Shown: one piece after another, positions 18,933 through 26,965 of the stretch
Numbering within the stretch: the first letter of the stretch is position 1
Layout of the letters: each line of letters begins with the position of its first letter
DNA from: Desulfovibrio inopinatus DSM 10711
GTDB taxonomy: Bacteria; Desulfobacterota; Desulfovibrionia; Desulfovibrionales; Desulfovibrionaceae
Direction: 5' to 3'
Assembly (NCBI RefSeq): GCF_000429305.1
Contig: NZ_AUBP01000005.1
Location: 1 to 64,000, forward strand
DNA: 64,000 nucleotides
Translations under genes and position numbers: made by a program
The notes under the pieces: generated by a model
The model's input: only the letters and a program-made list of their open reading frames with translations
The model's database searches: none
Told to the model about the DNA's origin: nothing

Positions 18933-20204
18933 TCACTGTGCAGGCGACAGAAATTGCAAGGTATCTCCCCGGCCATGGTCAAAGCGCAACATCCACATAG
19001 GCTCTGAATACAAGGTCCCAGCCTGTTCAGAGGACAGAGGAACGGCACCAGGGGACGACAATTCAAGATGGCGAAGTAAAAAAGAACGCACATATTCCCG
19101 TTCTTTTTCACGGTCGTCTTCTCCATACCGAGGTACGCAACGAACGCCAAGTGCATCGAGTTCCGTGGAAAATCCGACAAGTCCTTGAGGAAGAGATGCT
19201 GCTTGCGGTTTGGCGAGACAACGTGGAAATGTGGGGTCTTCAAAGGGAGTACGACAAGCGGTTTTTATTGGACACGGCCTGGATTCGAGACAGGGAGAAC
19301 ACGGGAATACCGCCTGCCAGATCATATGTCCCGGACCATACGGTCCAGTTTCATGACACCAGGCCGACGAGAGAAAGAATGCCGTTACCGGAGTTCCAAC
19401 ATGCGCAGCTAAATGCATGAGTCCTGTATCGGGAGTAAGAAGACGATCAAGCCCGGATACGATTTCAAAAAGATCGGCAAACGATGTTTTCCCGGTCAGG
19501 TCGGTTGCTTTTTCGAGAAACCCAGGCTTGAGATGTTGCATAAACTCTCGTGCCGAGGCTGATTCTGCTGCTGTGCCCAATAAAACAATCCGGCGTGCCC
19601 CCATACTGTGAACCATGGTCATAGTGGCACGAGCCAACAGTGCTGGAGGCAGGCTACGACGGGCGTTGCGGCCAGCGAGTGCAACGCCAATCCCTCCTCC
19701 GGATGATTGCGGTATTGGATTCACTTGATCTGCAGGAAGAGGCTGACGCGTAAAATGCGCCCAAAAATCAACGAGATTGAGACAACTTGTTCGTCTATTG
19801 GCGGTGAGTCGAAACCCGAGCCTACTCCAGTCGGTTTTTGTCGCCTGTCCGTGAGATAACGCATACCCTCGCACGATATCAGGATCGAACAGCGTGGAGA
19901 GGGCCTGGCTCATGCCCGAATAATTGATATTGTAAACACGCTCAAACCCAATGCTACGCAATGCGGAAAGCGTCTTGAGTGTCCAGTCAAATCGCTGGGA
20001 CATATCGGTATGCCCTGCTCCGGCATGGGCATCAATAGCATGGACGACAACATCAGGATACAACAACCCTGCAACGGAAACCATGGACGCATCTACAAGA
20101 AGATGGACAGTCGTATTATGTCGTGCGCGTAACGTTGCAACGAGACGTTTCGTCTGGATGATATCGCCGAAACGGGCCAATTGAATAACAAGTATATGCT
20201 GCAT
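18933..20204 (-). CDS. Glycosyltransferase family 9 (heptosyltransferase-like)
   Basis: A 423-residue GT-B enzyme of the heptosyltransferase family, which adds ADP-heptose to the lipopolysaccharide core at the inner face of the inner membrane. The N terminus ILVIQLARFGDIIQTKRLV is the typical start, with the acceptor-side Asp in FGD. TPDTGLMHLAAHVGTPVTAFF is the ADP-heptose-binding signature. The C-terminal extension of about 90 residues, including a cysteine-containing patch (CSPCLESRPCPIKTAC), is longer than in WaaC or WaaF. The start has GAGG six bases upstream. Divergent from the siroheme gene. Confidence 0.88.
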   Translation of the reverse strand: MQHILVIQLARFGDIIQTKRLVATLRARHNTTVHLLVDASMVSVAGLLYPDVVVHAIDAHAGAGHTDMSQRFDWTLKTLSALRSIGFERVYNINYSGMSQALSTLFDPDIVRGYALSHGQATKTDWSRLGFRLTANRRTSCLNLVDFWAHFTRQPLPADQVNPIPQSSGGGIGVALAGRNARRSLPPALLARATMTMVHSMGARRIVLLGTAAESASAREFMQHLKPGFLEKATDLTGKTSFADLFEIVSGLDRLLTPDTGLMHLAAHVGTPVTAFFLSSAWCHETGPYGPGHMIWQAVFPCSPCLESRPCPIKTACRTPFEDPTFPRCLAKPQAASLPQGLVGFSTELDALGVRCVPRYGEDDREKEREYVRSFLLRHLELSSPGAVPLSSEQAGTLYSEPMWMLRFDHGRGDTLQFLSPAQ

Positions 20205-20311
20205 ACGGGCCTCGTAATGAATACTGATTTTGTGCGGTACGCGAAGTTGGCCGCAAAAGGAAGTGCTTTTCCTTGTTTTACCCCGGCCACCGGCTGTGCT
20301 AAAGGATGCGC

Positions 20312-20989
20312 ATGCGATATTACCCTATTTTTATCGACCTCAAAGATAAGCGCTGTCTTGTTGTTGGCGCTGGAGGTGTCGGCATTCGTAAAGTCGAGGG
20401 GCTGCTGGAGGCCAACCCGAAGGAGCTTCTCGTGGTTGATATTACTGCCCCTTCCCCAAAGCTGTCACGACTCCTTGATGATCCCCGCGTCGTTTTCGCC
20501 AACCGGTCCTTCGTCGAAACAGACCTCAATGGACGATTTCTTGTGATAGCTTCCACAAGCAATGACATGTTAAACGCTGAAATCAGTCGACTGTGTCATG
20601 CTCGCGGTATATTATGCAATATTATTGATCAACCTGAGAAATGCAGTTTTATTGTACCCGCTGTTCATAATCGAGGAGAATTGACCGTTGCTGTCTCTAC
20701 AGGGGGAGCCAGCCCGGCTCTCGCGCGTAAAATTCGTCGTGAACTCGATACCGTTTTCGGTGAAGAATACGCCGCCATGCTCACCCTCATGCGTCGACTG
20801 CGACCGGTTATCATTGACTTGGGTTATCCTTCCACAGTAAACTCGGAATTTTTCAGAAGGTTGGTCCATTCCGACCTTATGGACGCCCTTGCTGCGCAAG
20901 ATCGAAGCCGGGCCAAAGCAGCTCTGGAAGAAATTTTACCTCCAGAGGCGCATCCACGGATTGAGGATTTGCTTCATGACCTTTGCTAA
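20312..20989 (+). CDS. Precorrin-2 dehydrogenase / siroheme synthase N-terminal-like
   Basis: A 225-residue protein matching the Met8/SirC part of siroheme synthase. It has an NAD-binding Rossmann motif, CLVVGAGGVGIRKVEGLLEA. This is followed by the central SxGxxP-type segment VSTGGASPALARKIRRELD and a helical C-terminal region. It oxidises precorrin-2 to sirohydrochlorin for siroheme, the cofactor of dissimilatory sulfite reductase. The ATG at 20312 is preferred over 20306 because AAGG lies six bases upstream of it. Its 3' end overlaps the next gene by 14 bp. Siroheme, cytochrome c assembly and hemA are thus clustered as a tetrapyrrole unit. Confidence 0.9.
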   Translation: MRYYPIFIDLKDKRCLVVGAGGVGIRKVEGLLEANPKELLVVDITAPSPKLSRLLDDPRVVFANRSFVETDLNGRFLVIASTSNDMLNAEISRLCHARGILCNIIDQPEKCSFIVPAVHNRGELTVAVSTGGASPALARKIRRELDTVFGEEYAAMLTLMRRLRPVIIDLGYPSTVNSEFFRRLVHSDLMDALAAQDRSRAKAALEEILPPEAHPRIEDLLHDLC

Positions 20990-21803
20990 TGTGCTCTCTA
21001 TTGCCGTCATCGCCCTGTATTTGCTTGGAGCAGGGATGCTTTTCGTCGGAGTGCTCAAAGAGAGCTCCACGGCCAAGAAACTCGCGTATTGTCTTACCGG
21101 CTCGGGGTTCTTCTGCCATACCACACTTCTTGTTGTTACCCTGTTCGCCGGGAGAGCTGAAGTTCTGGCACAAAGCAACTTCTATATCAGCCTTCTCGCG
21201 TGGTCGGTTGTTTTGATCTACTTTGTTATCTGGTGGAAGCTCCGCTTGCAATTTCTTGGTCTTGGCGCGGCTCCACTGGCACTGACACTCTACTTGTCTG
21301 CGTACGCCACAACCGGCGTTCGAGTTTCATTGCCGGCCTATCTGAGCGGTTTGTTCTTTGGTTTGCATATCGGCACATTATTTATCGCCATAAGCCTCTT
21401 GACCATGGCTTGCGCGGCCGGTGTCATGTATTTATATCTTGAACGAAAAATCAAAACCAAAGAAAAACTGGCTGGCTTCGCCAAAGCACTCCCCTCGTTA
21501 TCCGCCATCGATCGTGCGAACCAATGGGCCGTTGTTGTAGGATTTCCTTTGTACACATTGGGGCTCGTTACGGGCTTCATTTGGGCCGGTCTGACGTGGA
21601 ATAAGGTGTTTTCCTGGGATCCCAAGGAAGTGGTAGCCGTTATTATCTGGCTGCTTTTTGCCTTTTTGTTCCACCAGCGTACCATGCTCGGCTGGCAGGG
21701 ACGAAAGACAGCCTGGCTGGCCATCTGGGTATTTGCGTTGACCTTTTTATCCATGCTCGGCATCAATTTTCTGTTGCCGACCCACCATAGCTTTGCAGCC
21801 TAA
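20976..21803 (+). CDS. CcsA/HemX-type cytochrome c biogenesis membrane protein
   Basis: A 275-residue integral membrane protein with about eight hydrophobic segments. The tryptophan-rich WWD-like motif appears as FSWDPKEVVAVIIWLLFAFL. His residues within membrane helices (for example HTTLLVV, FFGLHIG, LFHQRTM) could ligate heme. The family handles heme for c-type cytochromes (CcsA) or modulates HemA abundance (HemX of Bacillus); position directly before hemA makes either plausible. The start at 20976 gives a 14-bp overlap with the siroheme gene. Confidence 0.88.
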   Translation: MTFANVLSIAVIALYLLGAGMLFVGVLKESSTAKKLAYCLTGSGFFCHTTLLVVTLFAGRAEVLAQSNFYISLLAWSVVLIYFVIWWKLRLQFLGLGAAPLALTLYLSAYATTGVRVSLPAYLSGLFFGLHIGTLFIAISLLTMACAAGVMYLYLERKIKTKEKLAGFAKALPSLSAIDRANQWAVVVGFPLYTLGLVTGFIWAGLTWNKVFSWDPKEVVAVIIWLLFAFLFHQRTMLGWQGRKTAWLAIWVFALTFLSMLGINFLLPTHHSFAA

Positions 21804-21806
21804 TCC

Positions 21807-23129
21807 ATGCGCCATGACATTATCCTTTTCGGTCTAAATCATAGGACCGCCGACGTTGATATCCGGGAATGCTATGCCTTGGCAGATCCGGGTATTTTTG
21901 CCTCCAAACTTGTTTCTGAAAGTTTGGCTATTCGTGAGAGCCTTGTATTGTCCACATGCAACCGGGTAGAATGCTTGGTTGTTGCTGAACAGGACTGTGA
22001 GGCCGAAGACATCGTGCTCTCAATTTGGGCCAAGCATGCAGGTAAGACCGCTGAAAAATTGCGACCGCATCTCTACATCCATCGAGATCTTGATGCTGTT
22101 CGCCATATATTTCGCGTATCGGCCGGACTCGACTCCATGGTGCTTGGCGAACCTCAAATCCTGGGTCAATTGAAACAGGCGTATCAGTCCAGTGTTGAGA
22201 GCAGTACGGCCAAGGTCATTGTCAATCGGCTCTTGCATAAAGCTTTTTTTGTCGCCAAACGCGTACGTACCGAAACCGGTATCGGTGCCAGTGCCGTTTC
22301 CATCAGCTATGCTGCCGTTGAATTGGCTAAACGCATCTTTGGCGAAATGAAAGAAAAGAGAGCCTTGCTCATCGGCGCAGGTGAAATGGCCGAACTTGCT
22401 GCAACCCATCTCATCGAAGCCGGAGTACGAGATATTGTCGTCTGTAACCGGACGTACTCACGGGCCGAAGAACTGGCCACCCGCTTCCGAGGAAGGCCGG
22501 CTCCGTTCGATGATTTGCTTGAATGTCTGGGCCAAGCGGATATCGTTATTTCGTCCACTGGTGCAATAGAAAGCATCATTCGGGCCAAAGACATGCGCCG
22601 TGTGATGAAACAACGTAAATATCGTCCGATGTTTTTTATCGATATTGCCGTTCCACGAGACATCGACCCTGACGTCAATAGCCTCGACAATGTGTATCTT
22701 TATGATATTGATGACTTGAAAGAAGTCGTCGAAGAAAACATTGCCAAGCGCCGTGATGAAGCCGAGAAAGCGGAAAACATCATCGCAGAACAAGTTGGAC
22801 GATTTGATACGTGGCTTGCATCGCTTGATCTTCAACCGACCATTGTCGATTTACTGAAGCGTGGGGATGAAATTGCAGCTCGAGAATTGGGGAAAACGCT
22901 CAAACGACTTGGACCAGACATCAGCGACGAAACTCGTCAGGCCCTTGAAGTTTTGGCCTATTCCATCAGTCATAAAATATTTCATGATCCCGTCATCTTT
23001 TTAAAACGCCGCGCCGCCGAAGAAGAGGCTGGCGAACGCTTTCTCGACGTGACCAGGCGCATGTTCAATCTCGACAACGAAAAAGCGCCTGAAGACGCCC
23101 ACAAGGACCGGCGTCAAAACAAGAACTAA
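21807..23129 (+). CDS. hemA: Glutamyl-tRNA reductase
   Basis: First enzyme of the C5 tetrapyrrole pathway, reducing glutamyl-tRNA to glutamate-1-semialdehyde with NADPH. The 440 residues show the catalytic cysteine in LSTCNRVECLVV, the GLDSMVLGEPQILGQLKQAY signature, the NADPH Rossmann motif ALLIGAGEMAELAATHLIEAG and a C-terminal dimerisation helix region. It starts 3 bp after the CcsA-type gene, supporting cotranscription. Confidence 0.96.
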   Translation: MRHDIILFGLNHRTADVDIRECYALADPGIFASKLVSESLAIRESLVLSTCNRVECLVVAEQDCEAEDIVLSIWAKHAGKTAEKLRPHLYIHRDLDAVRHIFRVSAGLDSMVLGEPQILGQLKQAYQSSVESSTAKVIVNRLLHKAFFVAKRVRTETGIGASAVSISYAAVELAKRIFGEMKEKRALLIGAGEMAELAATHLIEAGVRDIVVCNRTYSRAEELATRFRGRPAPFDDLLECLGQADIVISSTGAIESIIRAKDMRRVMKQRKYRPMFFIDIAVPRDIDPDVNSLDNVYLYDIDDLKEVVEENIAKRRDEAEKAENIIAEQVGRFDTWLASLDLQPTIVDLLKRGDEIAARELGKTLKRLGPDISDETRQALEVLAYSISHKIFHDPVIFLKRRAAEEEAGERFLDVTRRMFNLDNEKAPEDAHKDRRQNKN

Positions 23130-23161
23130 GTGCCTACTGCGGGCAAGAAGGGGGATCGCCA

Positions 23162-23497
23162 ATGCGTTCGTATCTCATCGACGAACTGACCACAGCCGAT
23201 TTGAAAAAAATCGAGAAGCGGCTCAAAGATAAGGGGCTGGCTAGTTCATTGGAAGGAGTCTTCTATCTTCCTGTTCCGGAAATGTTCCTGACCGAAGAAC
23301 AAAAAAGCCACAAAGAGAGCTGTGGCCCCTACATTGTCGCCATTGAAATCGGTCGAGATTTTGTCAAAATGGAACTTCTGGTCCGTGGTTTGGGAAAATT
23401 ACGCTGCTCGTGCATAACTTATTGCAATCCGGAGCTACGCTTACACCTCATGGACTCCCTGGATGATTTTATCCGCGAACTTGATATTCCAGTATAA
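23162..23497 (+). CDS. Conserved-looking small protein of unknown function
   Basis: A 111-residue protein I do not recognise. It opens with a helical, Lys/Glu-rich stretch (LTTADLKKIEKRLKDKGL). A probable beta segment follows (YIVAIEIGRDFVKMELLVRG), then a cysteine cluster CSCITYC and an acidic helix. No transmembrane segment or signal peptide. A strong AAGGGGG ribosome binding site and tight placement between hemA (32 bp) and tilS (9 bp) make it a real gene. The three close cysteines could bind metal, but one motif of that size is weak evidence. Confidence 0.75.
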   Translation: MRSYLIDELTTADLKKIEKRLKDKGLASSLEGVFYLPVPEMFLTEEQKSHKESCGPYIVAIEIGRDFVKMELLVRGLGKLRCSCITYCNPELRLHLMDSLDDFIRELDIPV

Positions 23498-23506
23498 TCT
23501 CGCAAC

Positions 23507-24592
23507 ATGCCCAGGGATATGCACGCCAATCCTGTACATTTGGCCGATCTCCCCTCACGTTGGGCGCGTTTTTGCCTTGGTGTGGAGTCTTTTGTTCACA
23601 AAGAACTCCACACCGAAATTTCGGGCACCACACTGCTTATTCCTGTTTCTGGCGGGCTGGATTCGACGGTTCTGGCCCATATCCTTTTTGCGCTACGCAA
23701 TCACCTCAATTTAAACCTCCACGGTATACATATCGATCATGGACTCCGGAAAGAATCTGGAGAGGATGCCGCATTTGCCGAACGCCTTTGCGCCGGTCTA
23801 TCCATGCCCTGTCATATATTTCATACAAATGTCGCCCGCATTGCGCAACGCAAAGGCTTAGGGCTGGAAGAAGCCGGACGATATATGCGATATGCCCTCT
23901 ATCGAACGGTTGCCAAACGTATTGGTGCAAACTGGACGGTCTTGGCGCATCATGCCAACGATTTGGCAGAAGACATGCTCATGCGATTGCTCCGCGGAAC
24001 AGGCTGGCCCAGCCTTGGCGGTATGCCTGGTTGCGATACATCACGCAGCATTCTCCGGCCACTTTTGCTCACCTCCAAAACAACACTTCGCCAGATGGCC
24101 GAAGAGCTTGGTCTTGAGTGGCGTGAAGATGCCTCCAACAATGATCCAACATTCCTGCGGAATCGTATCAGACACGAACTCTTACCGTTCTTTCTCAAAG
24201 AAAATCCCGTATTTTTACGACAGGTCGCAGATCTCTGGCGTATGGCTCGCTATGATGAAGAATGGTTTGACGAGAACGGGTTGCCTCTCCTTCATGCTGA
24301 CTCGACAAACGATTCATCATTACTGATTCCCGAAGACGCTCTTCGCAAGAGCACCAAGGCAGCACGTTTACGAGCCTATAAAACGGTACTGGAATCAATT
24401 CCAGGAAGTCGATCACGATCAGATCTACTTTTCAACCTCGATAACGCCGTTGTGGCAAAACATCGCAATAAGACCGTCCAATTTCCCGGCCCAACACAGG
24501 CCGTCGTCACCCGGCAAGGCGTCCGTTTCGAAACCAAGCCCAAACGATCGAGACGATGTGTCGAGATTGACACAGGCGACGACCAGGGATAA
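23507..24592 (+). CDS. tilS: tRNA(Ile)-lysidine synthetase
   Basis: Modifies the wobble C34 of the AUA-reading tRNA-Ile to lysidine, using ATP and lysine. The 361 residues carry the PP-loop ATPase motif PVSGGLDSTVLAHIL near residue 47. Also seen are the family signatures GIHIDHGLR, LAHHANDLAEDMLMRLLRGTG and RNRIRHELLP. Length is near the short end of the family, with only a small C-terminal domain. Its 3' end reads 40 bp upstream of the adk start. Confidence 0.94.
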   Translation: MPRDMHANPVHLADLPSRWARFCLGVESFVHKELHTEISGTTLLIPVSGGLDSTVLAHILFALRNHLNLNLHGIHIDHGLRKESGEDAAFAERLCAGLSMPCHIFHTNVARIAQRKGLGLEEAGRYMRYALYRTVAKRIGANWTVLAHHANDLAEDMLMRLLRGTGWPSLGGMPGCDTSRSILRPLLLTSKTTLRQMAEELGLEWREDASNNDPTFLRNRIRHELLPFFLKENPVFLRQVADLWRMARYDEEWFDENGLPLLHADSTNDSSLLIPEDALRKSTKAARLRAYKTVLESIPGSRSRSDLLFNLDNAVVAKHRNKTVQFPGPTQAVVTRQGVRFETKPKRSRRCVEIDTGDDQG

Positions 24593-24606
24593 GGAACACT
24601 TCTTTG

Positions 24607-24620
24607 TGAAAAATTTTTCA
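24607..24620 (+). promoter_or_regulatory. 14-bp palindrome abutting the adk ribosome binding site
   Basis: The perfect palindrome TGAAAAATTTTTCA is directly followed by the adk Shine-Dalgarno sequence AGGAGG (24621-24626). As RNA it could form only a weak A-U stem; as DNA it could be a protein site. Position next to the ribosome binding site is the reason to note it. Confidence 0.35.
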
Positions 24621-24632
24621 AGGAGGCAATCT

Positions 24633-25304
24633 GTGAATATTCTGATCTTTGGCCCCAACGGCAGCGGTAAAGGCACTCAAGGTTCCCTGGTCAAGAAAAA
24701 ATACGACCTGGCTCACATCGAATCCGGCGCTATTTTCCGCGAACATATCGGCGGTGGCACGGAACTCGGCAAAAAAGCTAAAGAATACATCAATCGTGGC
24801 GACCTCGTGCCCGACGATATCACTATCCCCATGGTGCTCGAAACCCTGAAGAGCAAAGGCGCCAACGGCTGGCTCCTCGACGGTTTTCCCCGCAACAAAG
24901 TCCAGGCTGAAAAACTGTGGGAAACCTTGCAGAAAGAAGGCCTGAAACTCGACTACGTTATCGAAATTCTTCTGCCTCGCGAAGTGGCTAAAAACCGCAT
25001 CATGGGCCGTCGCCTCTGTGAAAACGACCCCAACCACCCCAACAACATCTTCATCGACGCCATCAAGCCCGACGGAGATAAATGCCGCGTGTGCGGTGGT
25101 GCTCTGACCTCCCGCGCCGACGACCAGGACGAAGGCGCCATCAACAAACGCCACGATATCTACTACAACACCGAAGACGGTACCCTGGCCGCTGCATACT
25201 TCTACAAAGATTTGGCCGCCAAAGGCGAAACCAAATACATCGAACTCAATGGTGAAGGCACCATCGAATCGATCAAGGAAACCTTGATTTCTCAGCTTGC
25301 GTAA
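24633..25304 (+). CDS. adk: Adenylate kinase with Cys-His-Cys-Cys metal site
   Basis: Interconverts ATP, AMP and ADP in the cytoplasm. From the GTG at 24633, supported by AGGAGG six bases upstream, it has 223 residues. The P-loop is GPNGSGKGTQ (7-16). The LID region carries Cys129-X5-His135-X15-Cys151-X2-Cys154, the same residues and spacing reported for the zinc/cobalt/iron-binding adenylate kinase of Desulfovibrio gigas. Codon use is strongly biased to C-ending codons (AAC, ATC, ACC, GGC) compared with its neighbours, as in highly expressed genes. A strong terminator follows. Confidence 0.96.
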   Translation: MNILIFGPNGSGKGTQGSLVKKKYDLAHIESGAIFREHIGGGTELGKKAKEYINRGDLVPDDITIPMVLETLKSKGANGWLLDGFPRNKVQAEKLWETLQKEGLKLDYVIEILLPREVAKNRIMGRRLCENDPNHPNNIFIDAIKPDGDKCRVCGGALTSRADDQDEGAINKRHDIYYNTEDGTLAAAYFYKDLAAKGETKYIELNGEGTIESIKETLISQLA

Positions 25305-25338
25305 GATCAGTTAATTCAACAGATCGTGCTCAGCTTGA

Positions 25339-25379
25339 AAAGGCGTCCTCGTTTTCGAGGTCGCCTTTGTTCTTTTTTT
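25339..25379 (+). terminator. Rho-independent terminator after adk
   Basis: AAAGGCG (25339-25345) pairs with CGCCTTT (25362-25368), and the inner CCTCG/CGAGG extends the stem around a TTTT loop. It is followed by GTTC and a run of seven T. It closes the siroheme-to-adk unit and excludes the upstream in-frame start for mqnA. Confidence 0.88.
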
Positions 25380-25433
25380 CTCAAAGCCTATTCTCAACTT
25401 GTCACAATACGTATCATCGGCTACCTCCAATCC

Positions 25434-26348
25434 ATGAAAAATGAACCTCTGCGCATTGGTCGCATTCGCTATCTCAATGTCTGGCCTTTATTTGAAGAAC
25501 TCAAATCGCACCCAATTCAAAGCGAACTTGAATTCAGCCATGGTCATCCCGAAGATCTTAACAACGCGCTCTTATGCGCAGACATCGATGTCTCTCCATC
25601 GTCTTCATTCCTCTACCTCAAACATGCCGAACACTTTCAACTCTTACCCGACATCAGTATCAGTGCGACAACAGGCCCTATTCAGAGCGTCCTGTTCCTT
25701 TCGCCACTGGATCGCGATGAATTGACCGAATATGTAGAAAACGGAGGTGAGGTCGGGTTAACAACCGCCTCCGCAAGCTCCATCGCATTATTGCGCGTTC
25801 TTTGGCGCTTTCATTGGAAGCTTCCAGAGCCTAAATGGATCAATATCGCTCCTGGCACCGGTGTGGAGCATGGTATTCCATGTCTTGAGATTGGCGATAT
25901 CGCCTTGAAAATCTTTCTTGAGCCTCCAGACGATTGGCATATCTTTGACCTTGGCACGCTATGGCATGAATTCACAGGCCTACCGTTTGTTTTTGCCGTC
26001 TGGATTGCGCGTGTCGGTTTGTCAAAAGCCAAGAAAGAGCAGCTTCGCCATTTAGGTAGGGCGCTTGATGAAATACAGCAAACACTCCCGAGTCACCTGC
26101 CGAAGCTGATTCAAGGAGATCATCAGCGCGACTGGATTTCCCCAGAAGCGTTACTCGAATACTTTGACAACGTCGGTTATGATTTAAGCGACGAAAAACG
26201 AGCCAGCTTAATTTTATTTGGAGAGTATTGCCGTCAACTCGGCTTAATTGATGCCGTTCCCGGCTTGTCGTGGGTCTTTGAGAAATATCACGATATGCCT
26301 GAAACCGAAGACGCGAAAAAACAGTCTTCCTCGGCAACCGCTTCGTAG
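25434..26348 (+). CDS. mqnA: Chorismate dehydratase, futalosine menaquinone pathway
   Basis: Converts chorismate to 3-[(1-carboxyvinyl)oxy]benzoate, the first step of the futalosine route to menaquinone. The 304-residue protein has the MqnA/MqnD periplasmic-binding-protein fold. It starts RIGRIRYLNVWPLFEEL, with DIDVSPSSSFLY and GPIQSVLFLSP in the binding cleft and LWHEFTGLPFVFAVWIAR downstream. The start at 25434 lies after the adk terminator. It is a single-gene unit; other mqn genes are not in the window. The organism therefore makes menaquinone without the classical Men pathway. Confidence 0.92.
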   Translation: MKNEPLRIGRIRYLNVWPLFEELKSHPIQSELEFSHGHPEDLNNALLCADIDVSPSSSFLYLKHAEHFQLLPDISISATTGPIQSVLFLSPLDRDELTEYVENGGEVGLTTASASSIALLRVLWRFHWKLPEPKWINIAPGTGVEHGIPCLEIGDIALKIFLEPPDDWHIFDLGTLWHEFTGLPFVFAVWIARVGLSKAKKEQLRHLGRALDEIQQTLPSHLPKLIQGDHQRDWISPEALLEYFDNVGYDLSDEKRASLILFGEYCRQLGLIDAVPGLSWVFEKYHDMPETEDAKKQSSSATAS

Positions 26349-26429
26349 CATCCTATCATGCCGAAATTCGGAAAAAACGGAAACTCCACTGCAAAGCAGA
26401 GAAAGAAAAGTCGTATGATGCACATGACA

Positions 26430-26466
26430 CAGCCCGCCTGAAGTGTGTGTCACTTCAGGCGGGCTG
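26430..26466. terminator. Long hairpin between convergent mqnA and rpsT
   Basis: A perfect 16-bp GC-rich stem, with arms at 26430-26445 and 26451-26466, encloses the 5-nt loop TGTGT. It lies between two convergent genes, so it probably ends transcription from both. The T-run on either side is short. Confidence 0.75.
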
Positions 26467-26534
26467 TCGTGCCTTTCAGACGGCATAAAATATTTCATAC
26501 AGCAGCCCAAGGGCAGCCGTATGGACCATCATAT

Positions 26535-26801
26535 TTAGGCTTCGATTTTTCGAACAGCGTCGTTCAGACGGGAAACCTTGCGAGCAGCCGTCTTCCAGTG
26601 AATGACTTTCTTGCCGGCAGCTTTGTCGAGGATCGACGACGCGGCCTTGAAAGCTTCTGTAGCGGCTTCGCTGTTGTTTTCATCAATAGCGGTACGAACT
26701 TTTTTGACGGCATTTTTAATACGGGTACGCATCATGCGATTACGAGCATTAGCCGTCAGGTTCTGACGATGACGTTTGAGGGCGGATTTATGGTTCGCCA
26801 A
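26535..26801 (-). CDS. rpsT: 30S ribosomal protein S20
   Basis: An 88-residue, strongly basic, all-helical protein that binds 16S rRNA early in 30S assembly. It begins MANHKSALKRHRQN, the family signature, and keeps the NRMMRTRIKNAVKKV and AARKVSRLN segments. An AGGAGGA-type ribosome binding site lies upstream (26810-26816). It follows glyS on the same strand after 160 bp but has its own promoter. Confidence 0.97.
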   Translation of the reverse strand: MANHKSALKRHRQNLTANARNRMMRTRIKNAVKKVRTAIDENNSEAATEAFKAASSILDKAAGKKVIHWKTAARKVSRLNDAVRKIEA

Positions 26802-26866
26802 GGGGATTCCTCCTTGTTATCTCTTCTGGTATGAAAAAAGTCAGTAATGATTCACAAAGCGAAATT

Positions 26867-26895
26867 TTTTACTCCCAAGAAAGACTCATGTCAAG
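26867..26895 (-). promoter_or_regulatory. rpsT promoter flanked by an inverted repeat
   Basis: On the minus strand TTGACA (26890-26895) and TAAAAA (26867-26872) have a 17-bp spacer. The -35 box lies inside the loop of a dyad with 10-bp arms CCCAAGAAAG/CTTTCTTGGG (26898-26907 and 26875-26884). The dyad could be an operator, or a terminator for glyS doubling as promoter DNA. Confidence 0.6.
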
Positions 26896-26965
26896 CCTTT
26901 CTTGGGTTTTTCAATCATCCCGCTGCGTTTGCCGGTACGGCTTCACTGTGCCGGTATATATAAGG

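Noticed and set aside
18381-19007. 208-codon plus-strand open frame
   Set aside because: Antisense to the two glycosyltransferase genes, both of which have clear motifs and ribosome binding sites.
25326-25433. N-terminal extension of mqnA
   Set aside because: The frame begins within the adk terminator hairpin. The family start at 25434 fits alignment.
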